From: Ceratothoa steindachneri
Taxonomy: Eukaryota > Arthropoda > Malacostraca > Isopoda > Cymothoidae
Direction of reading: 5' to 3'
Length of the DNA: 64,000 nucleotides
NCBI GenBank assembly: GCA_963969495.1
Contig: OZ018323.1
Span: forward strand, 66,406,460 to 66,470,459
In this document: positions 22,481-34,736 of the stretch, one piece after another
Layout of the letters: every line of letters starts with the position of its first letter
How positions within the stretch are numbered: the first letter of the stretch is position 1
Program-made: the position numbers and the translations under genes
The notes under the pieces: model-generated
Told to the model about the DNA's origin: nothing
What the model saw: the letters and a program-made list of their open reading frames with translations, nothing else
Database searches by the model: none

Positions 22481-23514
22481 AAGGAGGTCACGGACGCCGT
22501 TAATGTCTGTGACTTCTGCGAACTCGAGGCACGCCTGGGCGAGCGCATTGATGAGTTGAGAGAGGAAAACTCCATCCTCAAAAGGGAGGTTCATCTCTTG
22601 AGATTGGAGAGGTGTAAGTGCTTAGGAGACTCCGAAGGGAAAAAGACACCCAACGTCTCAGAGCAGGAGTCTTCTGCTGCAAGACTGCTGGCTCAACGAG
22701 CCAAAAAGAAGAAAAGAAAGAGGAAGAAGGGAAAGAAGATAAAGTAGAAAGAGAAGAAGAGAAAGTAGAAACAGAAGAAGAGAAGCCAAGCGAAGATAAG
22801 AAAAAGAAGAAGAAGAAAAAGAAGAGAAACATAGAGAAGAAAGAGGAAAGTGACAAGTCGCTCCAAAAAGGGAAAACTCTGCCCCCTACAGTTAAATGTG
22901 CGACGGTCATCCTTATTGGTGATTCTCAAGCACGGGACCTGCAACCCCTGCTAGCGGCCCGCCTTGGCACTAGTGTGAAGGTAAGCTGCCTGCCTGGACT
23001 GGGAAACGCCCAAATTAGAGTAGAGGTGGAGAAATCTGAGATTTCTGAGAGATCAATCGTTGCCCTGATGGTAAGTGGCAACGACCTCTACCTCAGAGGA
23101 GGTAGGGTAGGCCCTACACCTAAGATTCTTCAGACGGTGATGGGAGCTGTGGACGACTGTGGGTTGAAAACCCTCGTTCGTGTCGTGGTCGGGATGTTCC
23201 CGAGAAGAGGTCTAACCCGGACCGCTCACTCGAGGAACGTCTCTTTGAACCGACGGCTGGCAGATCTGTGCACGGCGGGGGGGGCCTTTTTTGTGGATTT
23301 TTACCGCATCTTTTATGGTAGGAACGATCTCTACCAAAGGGATGGGGTGCACCTTTCCTTTAAAGGAAAGGTTGTACTCTCTAACATGATACAGGGTGTC
23401 GTGGTGCGGAACCAAAGGAGTGTCCGGCCCAGGGTGAAGACGGACGTGCACCAATACGTCCGTGTCACCCCTGGAACGACATTCTCGGAGGACGTTAGAA
23501 AGGGAAGAGCGTAG
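22481..23514 (+). pseudogene. LINE ORF1: zinc/coiled-coil, Lys-rich linker, SGNH domain
   Basis: A CDFC pair and coiled coil (ELREENSILKREVHLLRLER) are in one frame near 22510-22620. A separate 298-residue frame (22618-23514) contains a long Lys/Glu-rich tract and a complete SGNH fold: ILIGDSQARDL (block I, catalytic Ser), MVSGNDLYLRG (block III Asn) and YQRDGVHLSFKG (block V, Asp and His). CR1-group ORF1 esterases have this layout; the role in retrotransposition (nucleic-acid or membrane association) is unsettled. The ORF1 stop TAG overlaps a GTG that opens the ORF2 frame. Confidence 0.8.
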
Positions 23515-24863
23515 TGAGTCCTACATTTGAGGACGGCCTGAAAGTTCTTTTGTTTAATGCGAAGTCAATCAGGAACAAATTTCTTGAACTTCGTGGCCTC
23601 GTAGCGACGGAAGAACCTGAGATGGTAGCCATAACAGAGTCGTGGGTAAAAACATCGAACCGAGATTTTGAGGGTGAATTCACGATTCCTGGTTACCAAC
23701 TCTTCCTAAAAGACAGGCTAGACAGAGAGGGGGGGGCGGTGTGATGTTGTATGTTAGGGATACATTCAAAACGACGAACTGCAACATTATAGGCGATGGA
23801 TGTTATCTACTTAGACTTTCAGAAAGCCTTTGATAAGGTACCACACCGCCGCCTTCTCTTGAAAGTGCGTGAACTGGGCATAGACGTAAACGTAGCATGT
23901 TGGATAGAGAACTGGCTAACAGGTGGTGTTGAATGGAGAGGCTTCTGAGTGGGTGCCCGTTACTAGCGGTGTTCCTCAAGGTTTTGTCCTGAGGCCACTA
24001 CTGTTCATCATCTATGTTAACGACATGGATGGTGACATGGTTGCGAAGTATTCTAAATTTGCCGATGATACCAAGCTTGGTATGAACGTTGCAAATGAAG
24101 GAAATATTGCCCGCCTACAGAAAGATCTTCGGAAGATTGGGGAGTGGTCGGACACGTGGCAAATGCCTTTTAACGTAAATAAATGCAAAGTGATACACAT
24201 CGGCTACCGAAACCCCCAATCGCAGTATATCATTAAGGGTACTGCTCTTGAATGCACTGATACTGAGAAGGACTTGGGTGCAACTATCACTAGTGATCTC
24301 AAGTTCTCGAAGCAGTGTATTGAGGCGAAGAAGAAAGCCCAAAGGATGTTAGGCTACATAAAGCGACAGTTTGAAAATCTGAACAAGGAAATTATACTCT
24401 GTTTGTACAACTCCCTTGTCCGACCGCACCTGGAGTATGCCGTACAATTTTGGAGTCCTTCGTTTCGAAAGGACATTGCGAGAGTGGAACGTGTGCAAGC
24501 CAGGACAGCCAAACTGATTCCCTCTATCAGGCCCAAGAGGTATGAAGATAGTTACGGGAATTAGATTTGTTCTCGTCGGAGACTCGGAGGCTGCTTGGTC
24601 AGCTTATCGAAGTGTTTAAAATGCTCCAAGGCTTCGACAATGTAGACTACAGGGATATTTTCCAGCTTAGCGAGAACAGAACCAGAAATCACGGCTACAA
24701 ACTTGAGCTGAAGCGTTACCTCCGTGATATGTGTTGGAAATTTCACATACAGCATGTGTAGTACATGGAACGCACTTCCAGTGGAAGTTATCAACAGCAA
24801 TTCTGTTGAGCAGTTCAAGTCGCGTCTAGACAAAATCTTTCAAAATAGCCGTTTGGGCACATA
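23514..24863 (+). pseudogene. LINE ORF2 with deletion joining endonuclease start to RT palm
   Basis: The first 76 residues hold the start of the endonuclease (LLFNAKSIRNKF, then ITESWVK, the catalytic Glu block). After 23789 the sequence jumps to the RT palm YLDFQKAFDKVPHRRLL. The open frame 23923-24564 carries TSGVPQG, the catalytic FADDTK, the thumb and HLEYAVQFWSP. A frameshift near 24550 precedes the C-terminal part to 24863. Much of the RT is nearly identical to the copy at 57.6-58.7 kb, indicating recent activity of the family. Confidence 0.82.
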
Positions 24864-24999
24864 ACCGTTGTGCGAGTGTTCTTCGAGGGCGTCAATTGAC
24901 ACTTTCGAGGACTGCGCCTGCTCAACTGTTACGCCAAAGGTACCCTCTTTCAATGGATCGTAAGGTCTACTAGGGTTCTTCTTTTCCTTGTAGGTCCTT

Positions 25000-26796
25000 G
25001 TAGCTACTGTATGAAATTAACATCAGTAATGCATCATACGACACAATCGAAAGAAGCAAGGAAATCAAGAAAGAACTGAACCAGTTGATCCTTGAACAAC
25101 ATTGGAGGCGATGGGACGATGCGATCGATGGTCTCGATCACTAAGCGTCGCCCAAAGAATTCTATAATAAAATCAGACGCTTCAAAGGATTGATTGGTAA
25201 GAAGGAGAAGATTGAGCTATTAAAAGAAGACGGAAACATAGAGACAGAGGAGGAAAACATCGAAGATATTCCGAAGTAATTGGGGAAGAGTCCAGTATGA
25301 CTGAAGAAGAAAGCGAAGACTACGACATAGAGTTCGAAAGCAACATCATAGACGAGCTAAACGAACAAGTACATAGGACCCACCCTCACCACCAGGTGGA
25401 CAGACAGCGCGACGGAGACGCCGAGATTACCGAAGAAGAGCTACTCGGCGCACTCCGCTCATTCCTACTGAAAGACTCAGGACAATCGGGGCTTACAAAA
25501 TTGAATTTCGAAAAGGCACCAACTAATATAATCGAAGGAATAAGATGAATATTCAACGCCTGTCTGGAAACCTGATACTTCCTAGATGCTTACAAAACGG
25601 CAAAATGAACTTCTGGCCGAAGCATGGGAAAGACCCGAGGTTGAAGGAGAACTACCGCCCGATTTCACTCCTGGAATTTGGCGGGAAGCTCTTCGAGAAG
25701 ATCCTCAAACGAAGGCTGGTGTCCCACATGGGAGAGAATTCCCTCTACAACCCATATCATTTCGGGTTTAGAAAAAAGTGAAGTACAGAGATGGCAATAA
25801 ATGTCACCATGGAAAAGCTAGCCCAAGCCAAACAGGAAAGGAGTTACATGGACATTGTTTGACGGGATGTGTCAAAGGCGATAAGGTGTAGCAGAGGGGA
25901 ATGCAGTATAAGATCCCTAAGTGAAAACTTAGAAACAACTCTCTGTGACTATGTCATGGAGAGAGCGGCGTACGCCAGTATAAGGTCTACGGACGGACCG
26001 AAGTTTCAGCTCACTACGGGCCTCCCGCAGGGGTGGGGTCTGTCCCTCACTCTCTACTCTATTTACACCGCAGATGCCCCTGCCCCTGTGAACCCCTCTT
26101 GCCTCAACGTTCAATTCGCCGATAGTTTCAGCCATATAATCACTTATCCATGGAGGAACGCGCCTATGCAACCTCGTATGACATCAGCAGAAATTGAAAG
26201 CCTAAACATCTAGGAGGCACAATGGAAGATTCGAACGAACCGCGAAAAGTTCAAAGTTGTTCCTATCGATAGGTAGGAGGCTACTAGCAGATGTCAGGGT
26301 GGGGGATACACGCTATACATACACCACGGAGTGCAATGTACTCGAAATGAGGATTACCTCAACCGGGTACAGGAAGCACGTCGAAGATAGAATCTCCAAG
26401 GCCTCAGCTGCAGTCAGAACTATGTATACGAGTAGGTTCAGAAATCTCCGTGAAAGCAACAAAAGAAAGATCTACAATGCACTTGTAAGATCTACGTTGC
26501 TGTATCCCGCTTCCGCCCTCTCTTGTGTCTCGAAGACACAAAAGAGGAAACTACAAGCGGTGCAGAACAAATGCGTGTACCTAATCACGGGTACACGCAG
26601 GCGAGAAAGAAGACTCCAAGAAGAACTGCACCGGGAGGCGGGGCTAAGTCCCATTAATATTGTTATCGAAGAACGGACAAGGAATATACAGGAGCTGGTT
26701 AGTCAGGAATTGAATGACGAAATCATTCAAATGATTAACCGTAACAGAAGACCTCCAAGTCGTTCCAGATTTTCGAGCTCTCTGCTAGCCCATTAG
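25000..26796 (+). pseudogene. Reverse transcriptase of the interrupted gag-type LINE
   Basis: Frames in order give ITEEELLGALRSFLLKDSG (linker), ENYRPISLLEFGGKLFEKIL (fingers), NPYHFGFRKK, a degraded palm DIV..DVSKA, FQLTTGLPQGWGLSLTLYS and NVQFADSFS, where FADD has become FADS. A long C-terminal frame (26257-26796) covers the thumb and connection. Stops, frameshifts and the changed catalytic Asp show it is dead. The 3' UTR probably reaches about 27.2 kb. Confidence 0.75.
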
Positions 26797-27554
26797 CTGG
26801 CGGAAACGAAGTGGCGTTCTACGCATGAAAAGGATTGTTTTTTGCCCCAACCTTCGACAAAATCAAACCAACAAAGACTACGATACCGAGAATAAGGAAA
26901 CCCATCGATTACTGACCATGAAAGGACCGAAAGAGACCGAATAACCACGATCAAAACTTCAGAAAAATGAAGAAACAAAAAACACAAAAATATGCGCACT
27001 ACATAGACACAATAACAAAGAAACTAAAGCACAACACTTAAAGTAAAAATAATTTATAAAAACAACAGCAAATGCACACTACATACCAAAGAATATTAAT
27101 TATATATAAGACAAATGGTTTGAACGCCATGATAATATAAACTCTAACGGAAAGAACAGACGAAACATAAACAAAATAAACAATTTGAAAGCAATAAACC
27201 CGATCACCAGGCTCTAGCATCTCTTTGCAAATCTTCCACACTACTTTCTCTTTTCACCACTTGCCTATTTTCCCTATCTATCCATACATCCTTTTGTCCC
27301 TTACACACAATTATATTTAAACAATTAGTAAAGGTTTCGGTGAGATGTCACCCTTTGAGGTCTTTCTGGCTGTCCTGTCCCTTGTCTCTTCTATAGTATA
27401 CCGGTCGGTCTCTTCCAACCTCGTGATAACATTTTCACTGTACCGAAGAGTATTTTAAGTTTTTGTGCTATTTTTAGCATTTATTCCCACTGAAAAGTTA
27501 TGATTCTTTAATATTCCGAAATGGATTTTAAGCTTTCGGGAGCCATGGTGCTCA
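26797..27554. other. Probable LINE 3' UTR, then unassigned
   Basis: A-rich sequence continues from the RT to about 27.2 kb with no frame. After that a pyrimidine-rich stretch holds nothing recognised. I did not find an unambiguous LINE terminus. Confidence 0.4.
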
Positions 27555-27729
27555 CAGATGAAGATGATTTTCAAGGTGGTTTAAGCATACAGATGAAGAT
27601 GATTTTCAAGGTGGTTGAAGCATACAGATGAAGATGATTTTCAAGGTGGTTGAAGCATACAGATGAAGATGATTTTCAAGGTGGTTGAAGCATACAGATG
27701 AAGATGATTTTAAAGCTGGTTGAACCATA
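27555..27729. repeat. 35-bp tandem repeat, five units
   Basis: CAGATGAAGATGATTTTCAA starts at 27555, 27590, 27625, 27660 and 27695, an exact 35-base period. The middle units are identical or nearly so; the last is degraded. The 27730-27997 remainder has no feature. Confidence 0.97.
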
Positions 27730-27997
27730 CATGCCTTCAAAACGTGACAATGATTAGTGTAAAAAATGGGAAATCAAACGTTAACGAAACTGGATAAAAA
27801 ATAGTTTAACATCATCACTTGTTTGGGAGATTAACAATAAGATTATAAATAGGAATTTAAGCAATTATTTTTCAGAGAATAAATAACATACTGTGAGAAA
27901 ACTCATATTTTAAAGAATGTAAATTTAAATATAAATGTTTTTGCCCAAAGTAAAATGATTACCAGCCGACCGACCTACGGACCGCCATAAAAACTTG

Positions 27998-29701
27998 TAC
28001 CCGCGCCATGAACATTCTCCGTTCCGTGACGTTCAGCGCTTAGGGTGCTGATAGGGCTACTGCCCTACTTTTTTATCGATCCTTTGTTCGTTCGAAGCTC
28101 GACTACGGATGCGAGTTTTATGCATCCACAGCCGAGAGTTTATTGCGGAAGGTGGATTCGATCCACCAAACCGGCCTTCGCCTTGCGACCGGTGCCTTCC
28201 GCCCTTCCGCCCTTCCCCCATTGAGAGCCTGTTGGTCGATGCTGGGGAGATGCCACTCGCTCTGCGCCGCGTGCAGTGCATCACTCGCCTGTACGCGCGA
28301 GCCCGGCGCCTCCCTCAGTCGCCAACAGCTCTCACTGCATCCGCAGCTGATCTCGATGGTGCCTATGCCGCCGAGAGACGCCAATCATACCCTAAGCCCT
28401 TTGGGTTTAGGGCCAGGAAACTCCTTCGAGAGGTAGATATAGCTCTCGGGCCGGTGGCGCCCGTGGTTCTGCCCAGGACGCCACCCTGGAGGGTACCACA
28501 TTTGGCTATTTGTCGCCACGCCTCTGCTCCCAAAGCTTGTACGGCGCCGGGAGTATTGCGTTCGACCTTTTTGGAGCACACCTCGTGTCACGCTGGAACT
28601 GTGCCAGTGTATACGGATGGCCTCAGGTCCCAAGAGGGGGTCGGCTTCTACGCTGTATCCCCTCTGTTTGAAGTCAGCGGGGCTCTGCCAGGCGCTGCGT
28701 CTGACTTCACGGCCGAGCTGGTGGCAATACACCACTCGGTACGGGAGATTACGCGACGTGCCCGGTTCGGAGACCGGATTGTGATCTATAGCGACTCACA
28801 AAGCGCCCTGAGTGCTCTCGGGGTATTGGAATCTCCGCATCCCTTGGTTCGCGATATCCGTGACGCCACGGTTTTGGCGAGCCGGGCAGATGTCGAGATT
28901 ATCTTCTGCTAGGTTCCTGGACATGTACGAATTGCGGGGAATGAGCGCGCCGATGAGGGTGCCAAAGAGTCCGCGAGGACTCTGAGACCGGACCAGCGTT
29001 TCGCTCTTCCACACACCGACTACATGGCAGGAATACGGGCAGCTCTTCGGACTGCTCGGCAAAGAAGATGGGAGACGGTCGAAGGGAACTTAAAGTTGCG
29101 TGCCATTGCGCCGCGACTGTTCCCATGGACCTATCCCCCAATGCGAAGGCTTCAGGTCGCTTTCTGTCGTCTCCGAATCGGATGCACTCGTGTGACGCAT
29201 CGCTATTTAATGGAGCGCTCGCCTGCGCCCTATTGCGACGACTGCGTCGTCCCCCAGACTGTTCGGCACATTTTTGTCGAATGTCCCAGTCTGGGTGATC
29301 TTCGCGCACGTTACCTGTCCCGGTACCGGGATGGGCTGGGTCGCTACCGCCTGTTCCTTGTACTCGGGACGAGTGCGTGCACATTGACCGGTGGACTTGT
29401 TGACTTTTGGGGGGAGGCCGGCCTTCTCCTTATTATTTAAGCATGGTTTGTTTTTTTGTTTTGTTTTGTTCTTTGCATTTGTTTTTTTATCCCCCTTTAG
29501 GTTGCACGCTCCTGCGCCGGGGGGATCTACCCCCGACGCACCAGCTTGCTTCCTTTCCCCCTTTTTGGGGTGTTTTTTTTTCTTCGTCTCTTTAATTTTA
29601 TTTTAAAGTAGCCTAGAACTAGGCCAGTTTTAATACGGCGACTAATGCCCAAGTAGGCAGTCGTCAGATGAGCTCTTAAAAAAAAAAATAATAAAAAAAA
29701 T
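27998..29701 (+). mobile_element. RNase H-bearing LINE, 5'-truncated
   Basis: Coding to 29440, then a 3' UTR with TGAGCTC and an A-rich tail at 29678-29701. The 5' end begins in the RT thumb (GTACCCGCGCCATG). The copy at 62.74-63.37 kb is about 95% identical over their overlap and starts slightly further upstream. Confidence 0.85.
28109..29440 (+). pseudogene. LINE ORF2 C-terminus: RNase H and Cys-rich tail
   Basis: After a short disturbed start, one frame runs to 29440 with a single stop at 28910-28912. It shows RNase H blocks: VYTDGLRSQEGVGFYAV (first Asp), ASDFTAELVAI (Glu), IVIYSDSQSALSAL (Asp) and, after the stop, VPGHVRIAGNERAD (His/Asp). The tail has YCDDCVVPQTVRHIFVEC, the CxxC..H..C motif that closes I-group ORF2 proteins. 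RNase H removes the RNA template after first-strand synthesis. The stop lies where the family has Trp before VPGH, so one base change explains it. Confidence 0.88.
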
Positions 29702-30272
29702 AGAGTCGGGTGCACGTGACTAAAAATGCCATTGAGTTATTTGATATACGCCGGGGACAAGGGCGTTGGGTATCAGCGTGGCTGTTGTGGATAGTATGAT
29801 GGAGAAGAGATTTCCCTCACAAATTGGCCGAGTCGAACTGTTAGAATATTGACAAATACAATTCTACAGAATGTACATAATCTACCTACTTCACACTATT
29901 AAATATTGTATATTTAATTAAAAATAAACATGATTCACTTTTATCTCAAAAATATTGTACTGATGTATCCTTTCAGCGAGACAATCTCATATCCATAATA
30001 AAGGGTAAAACTCTCCTTAAATGTCCCCAAAAGACTATATACTCTTTATTAGCATCGTACAATGTATCATTTGAAGAACATAAAAACAATAAATTGCTAT
30101 AGAATCGCCAATGAAAGGTAAATATGTGATCTAAGTGATTAAAATGTTATATCGAGTTGTTTGCATATAAAATTAAATTAAATACGGCAAGTGCTCAAAT
30201 TATTGACCAACGGCATGAATCGACTTCCGACTGCGTCAATTAATTGATTCGCAGACATTGGTTAATTTGGAT
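29702..30272. other. Unassigned interval
   Basis: A/T-rich with no coding frame or recognised repeat; it serves as the flank of the hAT insertion. Confidence 0.5.
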
Positions 30273-30280
30273 GTTGTCAT

Positions 30281-32290
30281 CACAGTTGGGCGTTGCGGCA
30301 ACGAGTTGCGACTTTGCCGCACTATGAATTTCGAAGTCGCAAAGTCGAAAGTCGCAAACGTTTTGGAAAAGTAGGACTAAGCAAAGTCGAAAGTCGCAAA
30401 CGTTTTGGAAAAGTAGGACTAAGCAAAGTCGCATCGCCAAATTTCCGCGACTTTGAATAGGAACAAAGACAACTTTTTTGAAAGAAATTTCCGCGGCTGT
30501 TTGAAGCCAGTTTTTAAAGCCCGATTTGGCTAAAAATGTCAAACTTGAGTTGGTAACAGCTAACTTTATTTTTGATTTTCCTTTTACGATAAATTAAATT
30601 CTTTACATTATATGAGACTGACGTTACATGAAACTACCTAAACGTACCCCCAAAAAGTTTGTCACTCTGAATTTTATTATAAATTAGTAAAATTACATAC
30701 ACTTTTAAGGCGTGAACCAAGTTTTAAACCTGTCTTGTCAGTTAAAAACGTTCGAGAACGTGTTATGCCTTGTGGCGTTCATCGTGCAAATTAATCTCAT
30801 TTTCTCGAATTTTAATATGTGCTTATACTTTTCTTGTGGCTAAGACGAAAAAATTACTGTGAAGTGTAAGAAGTATTTAAAATCTAACAGCATTCTACCT
30901 TTAACATGCCTAAAATTAAACAATTGATACTCGTATAAGTAAAAATTGAACCATCGTACGTAGACTAGTCTTTGGTTCTAAATTTAAAGATCATATTGAT
31001 ATAGCCAATTAAATTCACATGGTTTTATCTTTCTTTAAATCCATTAGGCCACCCCACCCATGAGCTTAGGAAATCTCGATTGTTTAGTAACTTAAACCGG
31101 TAAAGGTTAATAAGAGTGATGTCCTTCGCCGACCTGAATCTCTTTATTTCTTTCTTTTCCGACGCCACCCCTGCGAGTGGTTGTAGCATGGGTATCTTTC
31201 AGTAACTTTCTTCTTTTGGCTTTTATTGTAGCTTAATTTATTATTAGTTACTGAAAATTCTTGTAAAGGTTTTGTTCTTTTACAGATTGGAAAAACTGAG
31301 ACATAGGCAAGTTTGTGACAAGAAGCGGGGATAGGAGCAAGAGTTTTTCTGGCGACACTGCAGCCAGTATTGGCTTCAGGAGCAGCGCTCCTATACTAAG
31401 TGAGAGCAGTGACAGGGATAGCTACATGCCTGATTTTTTGTACCTGAGACTCTGACTGTTGAGGATGGCAACCTTCTTATGGCCACAGCCGTCCACCCAA
31501 CCTCAACCCCAAGGCCCTGGAGAGCATTGCCCGTGACAAGGTGGAGGAGATCAGGAACACGATCACCAGGAGCTAAGGGCCGTCATCAAGCCCAGAGAGG
31601 AGGAGCAGCAGCAGCAGCGTCAGCCTGGCCAGCCAGAAATGCAGGAACCCCGGGACTTGGACGCCCGCCTCTTCAACAAGTTGTTTGCTAGAGGCCCGGC
31701 CAACCAGCAGCAGGATGTGAGAGAGGTCCTGAGGAAGTCCATGGAGGAGTGGATGCCCTCTAAAGGCGAGCTGGCCTGGTCCCTCTTCCCCTATCAGCAC
31801 AGGGAGGTGTGGGTGGACTTATTCATTAAGTACAATACCCCCTCCCTAGCTCTGCAGCTGTGGAGAAGTATTCGGCACAGCAGGGGACGTCCTCAGGGCC
31901 AAGAGGTCCTCCCTGGATCAGGTCAACTTTGAGGAACTTGTGTTCCTCAAAGGGAACATGGACATCCTGGAGGGTAAGATGGGCCAGGAGGACATGGAGG
32001 AGGAAGAAGATAACCTGTAGATATTAGTTTAGGCTGTGTTTTAACTAAAATATTAATAAATATTTGTTTTTCTGCCTTATAAAAGCATGTTTCTATTATC
32101 GCGCTAAAGTTTACTTTGTAATTTAGCGGACTCGCACCGGGGAAAAAAAGTCGCAGTCACAAAGTCGCAAGTCGCAAGTTGCACTGGGAGGGGGGGGGGG
32201 GCAAAAAATAGTCGCAGTCGCACCAGATCCGGCGGCAAAGTCACAAAGTCAAAGTCGCACCTGAAAAAATTAAAGTCGCACCCAGCTATG
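30281..32290 (+). mobile_element. hAT transposon with exact 8-bp target duplication
   Basis: GTTGTCAT occurs at 30273-30280 and 32291-32298. The element begins CACAGTTGGGCG and ends in the near-inverse CACCCAGCTATG, typical of hAT ends. Subterminal AAGTCGC words are clustered on both sides (30303-30440 and 32148-32282), probably transposase binding sites, and a 42-bp unit is duplicated at 30341-30424. A decayed transposase C-terminus lies inside; the N-terminal part is not recognisable, so this copy is likely internally deleted. Confidence 0.92.
31440..32020 (+). pseudogene. hAT transposase C-terminal remnant
   Basis: Pieces in alternating frames: DGNLLMATAVHP near 31460-31490 (the ATxLHPRFK segment of hAT proteins), LNPKALESIARDKVEEIR, a Gln-rich linker, and at the end AGDVLRAKRSSLDQVNF with FLKGNMD, the dimerisation segment that closes ZBED/hAT transposases. 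The frame ends at a TAG at 32018-32020, followed by AATAAA near 32054. At least two frameshifts are present. Confidence 0.8.
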
Positions 32291-32328
32291 GTTGTCATAG
32301 CCCCGCACTTTTCTCTAATTCCATGTTT

Positions 32329-32590
32329 AAGGTGTTAGGCCGTTGTGGGTCTTCTACCATATACTACATCCTTCAGGTAGCCCCACAGGTAAAAATCAAG
32401 TGGAGCTAAGTCCGGCGAACGTGGAAGATATTCAATGCTTCGTCTTCGTCTTATCCAACGGTTAGGCAAAGTTTCATCGAGTCACCTTCTGACATCTCGA
32501 TAATAATATAAGGGAGAGGGGACGCTCTATCTTGTTGATAGTGAAAATCGTTGTTTCCAAACAGCATCATTTAGAACGCGCTGCGTGAGA
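32329..32590 (-). pseudogene. Tc1/mariner-superfamily transposase fragment
   Basis: The minus strand reads YYYRDVRR, LDETLPNRWI, then YLPRSPDLAPLDFYLWGYLK, the C-terminal catalytic block of a DDE transposase type common in arthropods (consensus PPRSPDLTPLDFFLWG). Several changes and frameshifts. No terminal repeats seen; it abuts a LINE remnant. Confidence 0.75.
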
Positions 32591-32599
32591 TTGATTAGG

Positions 32600-34080
32600 A
32601 GAGTTATGGTTGAGTAATCTTTGCCGAAAGCGTGTTGTATTTGTGGGAGGCGTATGTGTGTATTAGTTTTTCTAGGATTTTAGATAATGCGCACAGTAGT
32701 GAGATAGGTCGGTATGAGTTTTGGTGTATTGGCCCTTCCTGGTTTGATTATTGGAATGATTTTTGCTGTGTTTTTTTAGATTGATAGAAGTAAATTGTTG
32801 AGCCAAAATTGGTTAAAAGGTTTGTAATAGCTGTTTCCTAGGTGTTTTAGGTGAAGGTTTGATATATTTTCAAGGCGTTGTTTGCGAGTAATCAACTATT
32901 CGTGTATTGGAGCTTAGATTAAATTAGTCATGTGAGTATTGAGATGTTAGATTAGTTGTAATTATTACTTTGTAGGTGGATTTTTTTAGTAGTTTCTGTC
33001 TCACTTTGGTACAGCCTAAGGTTCCTTGTGTAAAGTTTAGGTTGTATGTTTTCCTACAGCGTGAGGGGTGTATTTTTTTACTAACTTCGATGATTGTTTT
33101 GTTAATGTGAGTTAGTGCTTAGTTTAATGTGTAATTGATGTAATTTGTTTGGTTTTCTTTTTTTTGTAATTTAGTATATATTTTAATGAGGTTGAGGGCG
33201 GCCGTAGTTTAGAATTTTATGATGATGATAAGGTGATAAAAGGGGATGCTGGTCATTTCATTCGATGTTATTCTGGTATGTAAATGAGCCGAGCAGAATT
33301 TCATGTCCGTAGGGTGTGTTGACATCGTTGCTTGATTGATTTAGCTGTGTTGTTTAATGTGCTGAGTGTTTGAAGTTGTTCAGTGATGTATGGGCCTCTG
33401 TTGTCTGACGATTTTGCTCTAAGCTATTATCAGTAGTGTGAAGTGAAATCTCTGTGTGAGTGGCTTTAGGATTAGTGTGAAGTGGTGTCGTGTTCTTCAT
33501 GATGTAGGAGAGATGTACATATAAATTTACTACGTTGTTTTCAGTGCATCTGACTGTGATTCTAATGGGTTTTATTTTCAGTGTTTCGTCGTTGTTTAGG
33601 AGTGTTTTGGTCTGTGATATGGTAGTAGCGGAAGGAATTGAATCGTGTGCTAGTGTTATGATGCCATGTACTATGGGAATGGTATCTAGACCCTGTGTAG
33701 TAGATTTGTAGAAATGGGGTTTTTGTTGAGGTGTTAAGTTTGATTCATGAATTGTAACTATGTTTTTTGTTTTGTTTGTTTAAGAGATTCAGTAATTTGG
33801 AGTATTATTGGAGATTGAGTGCGTTTAGTTGAGGGTGTTTAAGCAGGATTGTTCCAATATAATATTGACTGAGGGGGTTTTAGGTGTGTGAGAACATTTG
33901 CTGCATAGTGTTTGAACTAGGGAGGTTAGAACAGTGTAGTTGTATCCAGTGTTTGTATTTGTAACATGGTTTGGATCTTTGGCTTCTGTGTATTGTGTGT
34001 TGGAATGTGTAGTTCGGAGACGACAGGGTTAAGGTCGATGTCCCCATCGAGAGAGTAGGGGTGAATGAAGACAAGTGGAA
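32600..34080 (-). pseudogene. LINE endonuclease/RT remnant
   Basis: Minus-strand fragments include QNSYRPISLLCALSKILEKL near 32700 (RT fingers) and, further upstream in the element, GIITLAHDSIPSATT and KTPFLQI-like pieces near 33600-33720 that resemble a Jockey-group endonuclease. Heavily frameshifted. The bordering 34081-34334 is unassigned repeat-like sequence. Confidence 0.5.
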
Positions 34081-34736
34081 ACCGAGGCATTTAAAGGCTT
34101 GTAAGTAAGAAAGAAGACCTTAAAGGTGATGCGAGATCGAATAGGTAGCCAGTTCAGATGACGGAGCATTGAAGGGTGGGGTGGGGTGCACACGAAAGAA
34201 ACACTCAGCGAATAAGATTATGGACAACAAATTTTTAAAAAAGTTGATAGGGTGGAAGATTGGAAACATCCAGTGAGAATACAGTCAAAGTAGTCAAGGG
34301 AGAAGGGTAGGCGTGGATTGCAATCTCGAAGGTATTAGGTACTCCAGAAAGTAATTGCGTTTCTTTTAAGGTGGAAGGCTTAAGATAAGCACACAGGTAA
34401 ATAATAAATTTATTTTTAATTAATGTAGGTTCCATGTGATCGAGTGCACTTTTGCCAAAGTATTACAATGCTGTGTATGCCTTTAGTGTATAAGTTTTCA
34501 CGCCTCTATTCAAGAGGGGTCTTAAAAGCTTCTGCACATCTTGGGTATGAAACCGTTTATTCCTTAGAAAGGTTTCCAGATGTTTGAAAATATGAAAATC
34601 TGGAGAAGAGAGGTCTGGAGAATAAGGTGTGAGGTATCGGTGTGAGGTCTGAAGAATAAGGTGGATGAGGCAGGACTTCAATTCCTAAGTCGTTTAATTT
34701 CTGAAGCGTCACCTTTGCCTTATATGGATGAATATT

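Larger units (their letters stand above)
22415..24990 (+). mobile_element. SGNH-ORF1 LINE nested in the gag-type LINE, internally deleted
   Basis: A second LINE sits between the endonuclease and RT of the first. It has ORF1, the start of ORF2 and the RT C-terminal half, and ends in the same TTTCCTTGTA-type terminus as the 53.7-58.85 kb copy. Compared with that copy about 1.4 kb is missing between the early endonuclease (about 23.79 kb) and the RT palm. Its insertion leaves the host LINE otherwise collinear. Confidence 0.85.

Noticed and set aside
22578..22944. Minus-strand frames rich in Phe and Ser opposite the LINE ORF1 (also 54972-55456)
   Set aside because: They are the antisense of the Lys/Glu-rich linker and have no independent support.
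27555..27729. Possible CRISPR-like array
   Set aside because: The 35-bp units are directly adjacent with no spacers, and the context is eukaryotic.
28118..29384. Long minus-strand frames opposite the RNase H LINE
   Set aside because: Antisense shadows of a G/C-rich coding region; the plus strand has diagnostic RNase H motifs.
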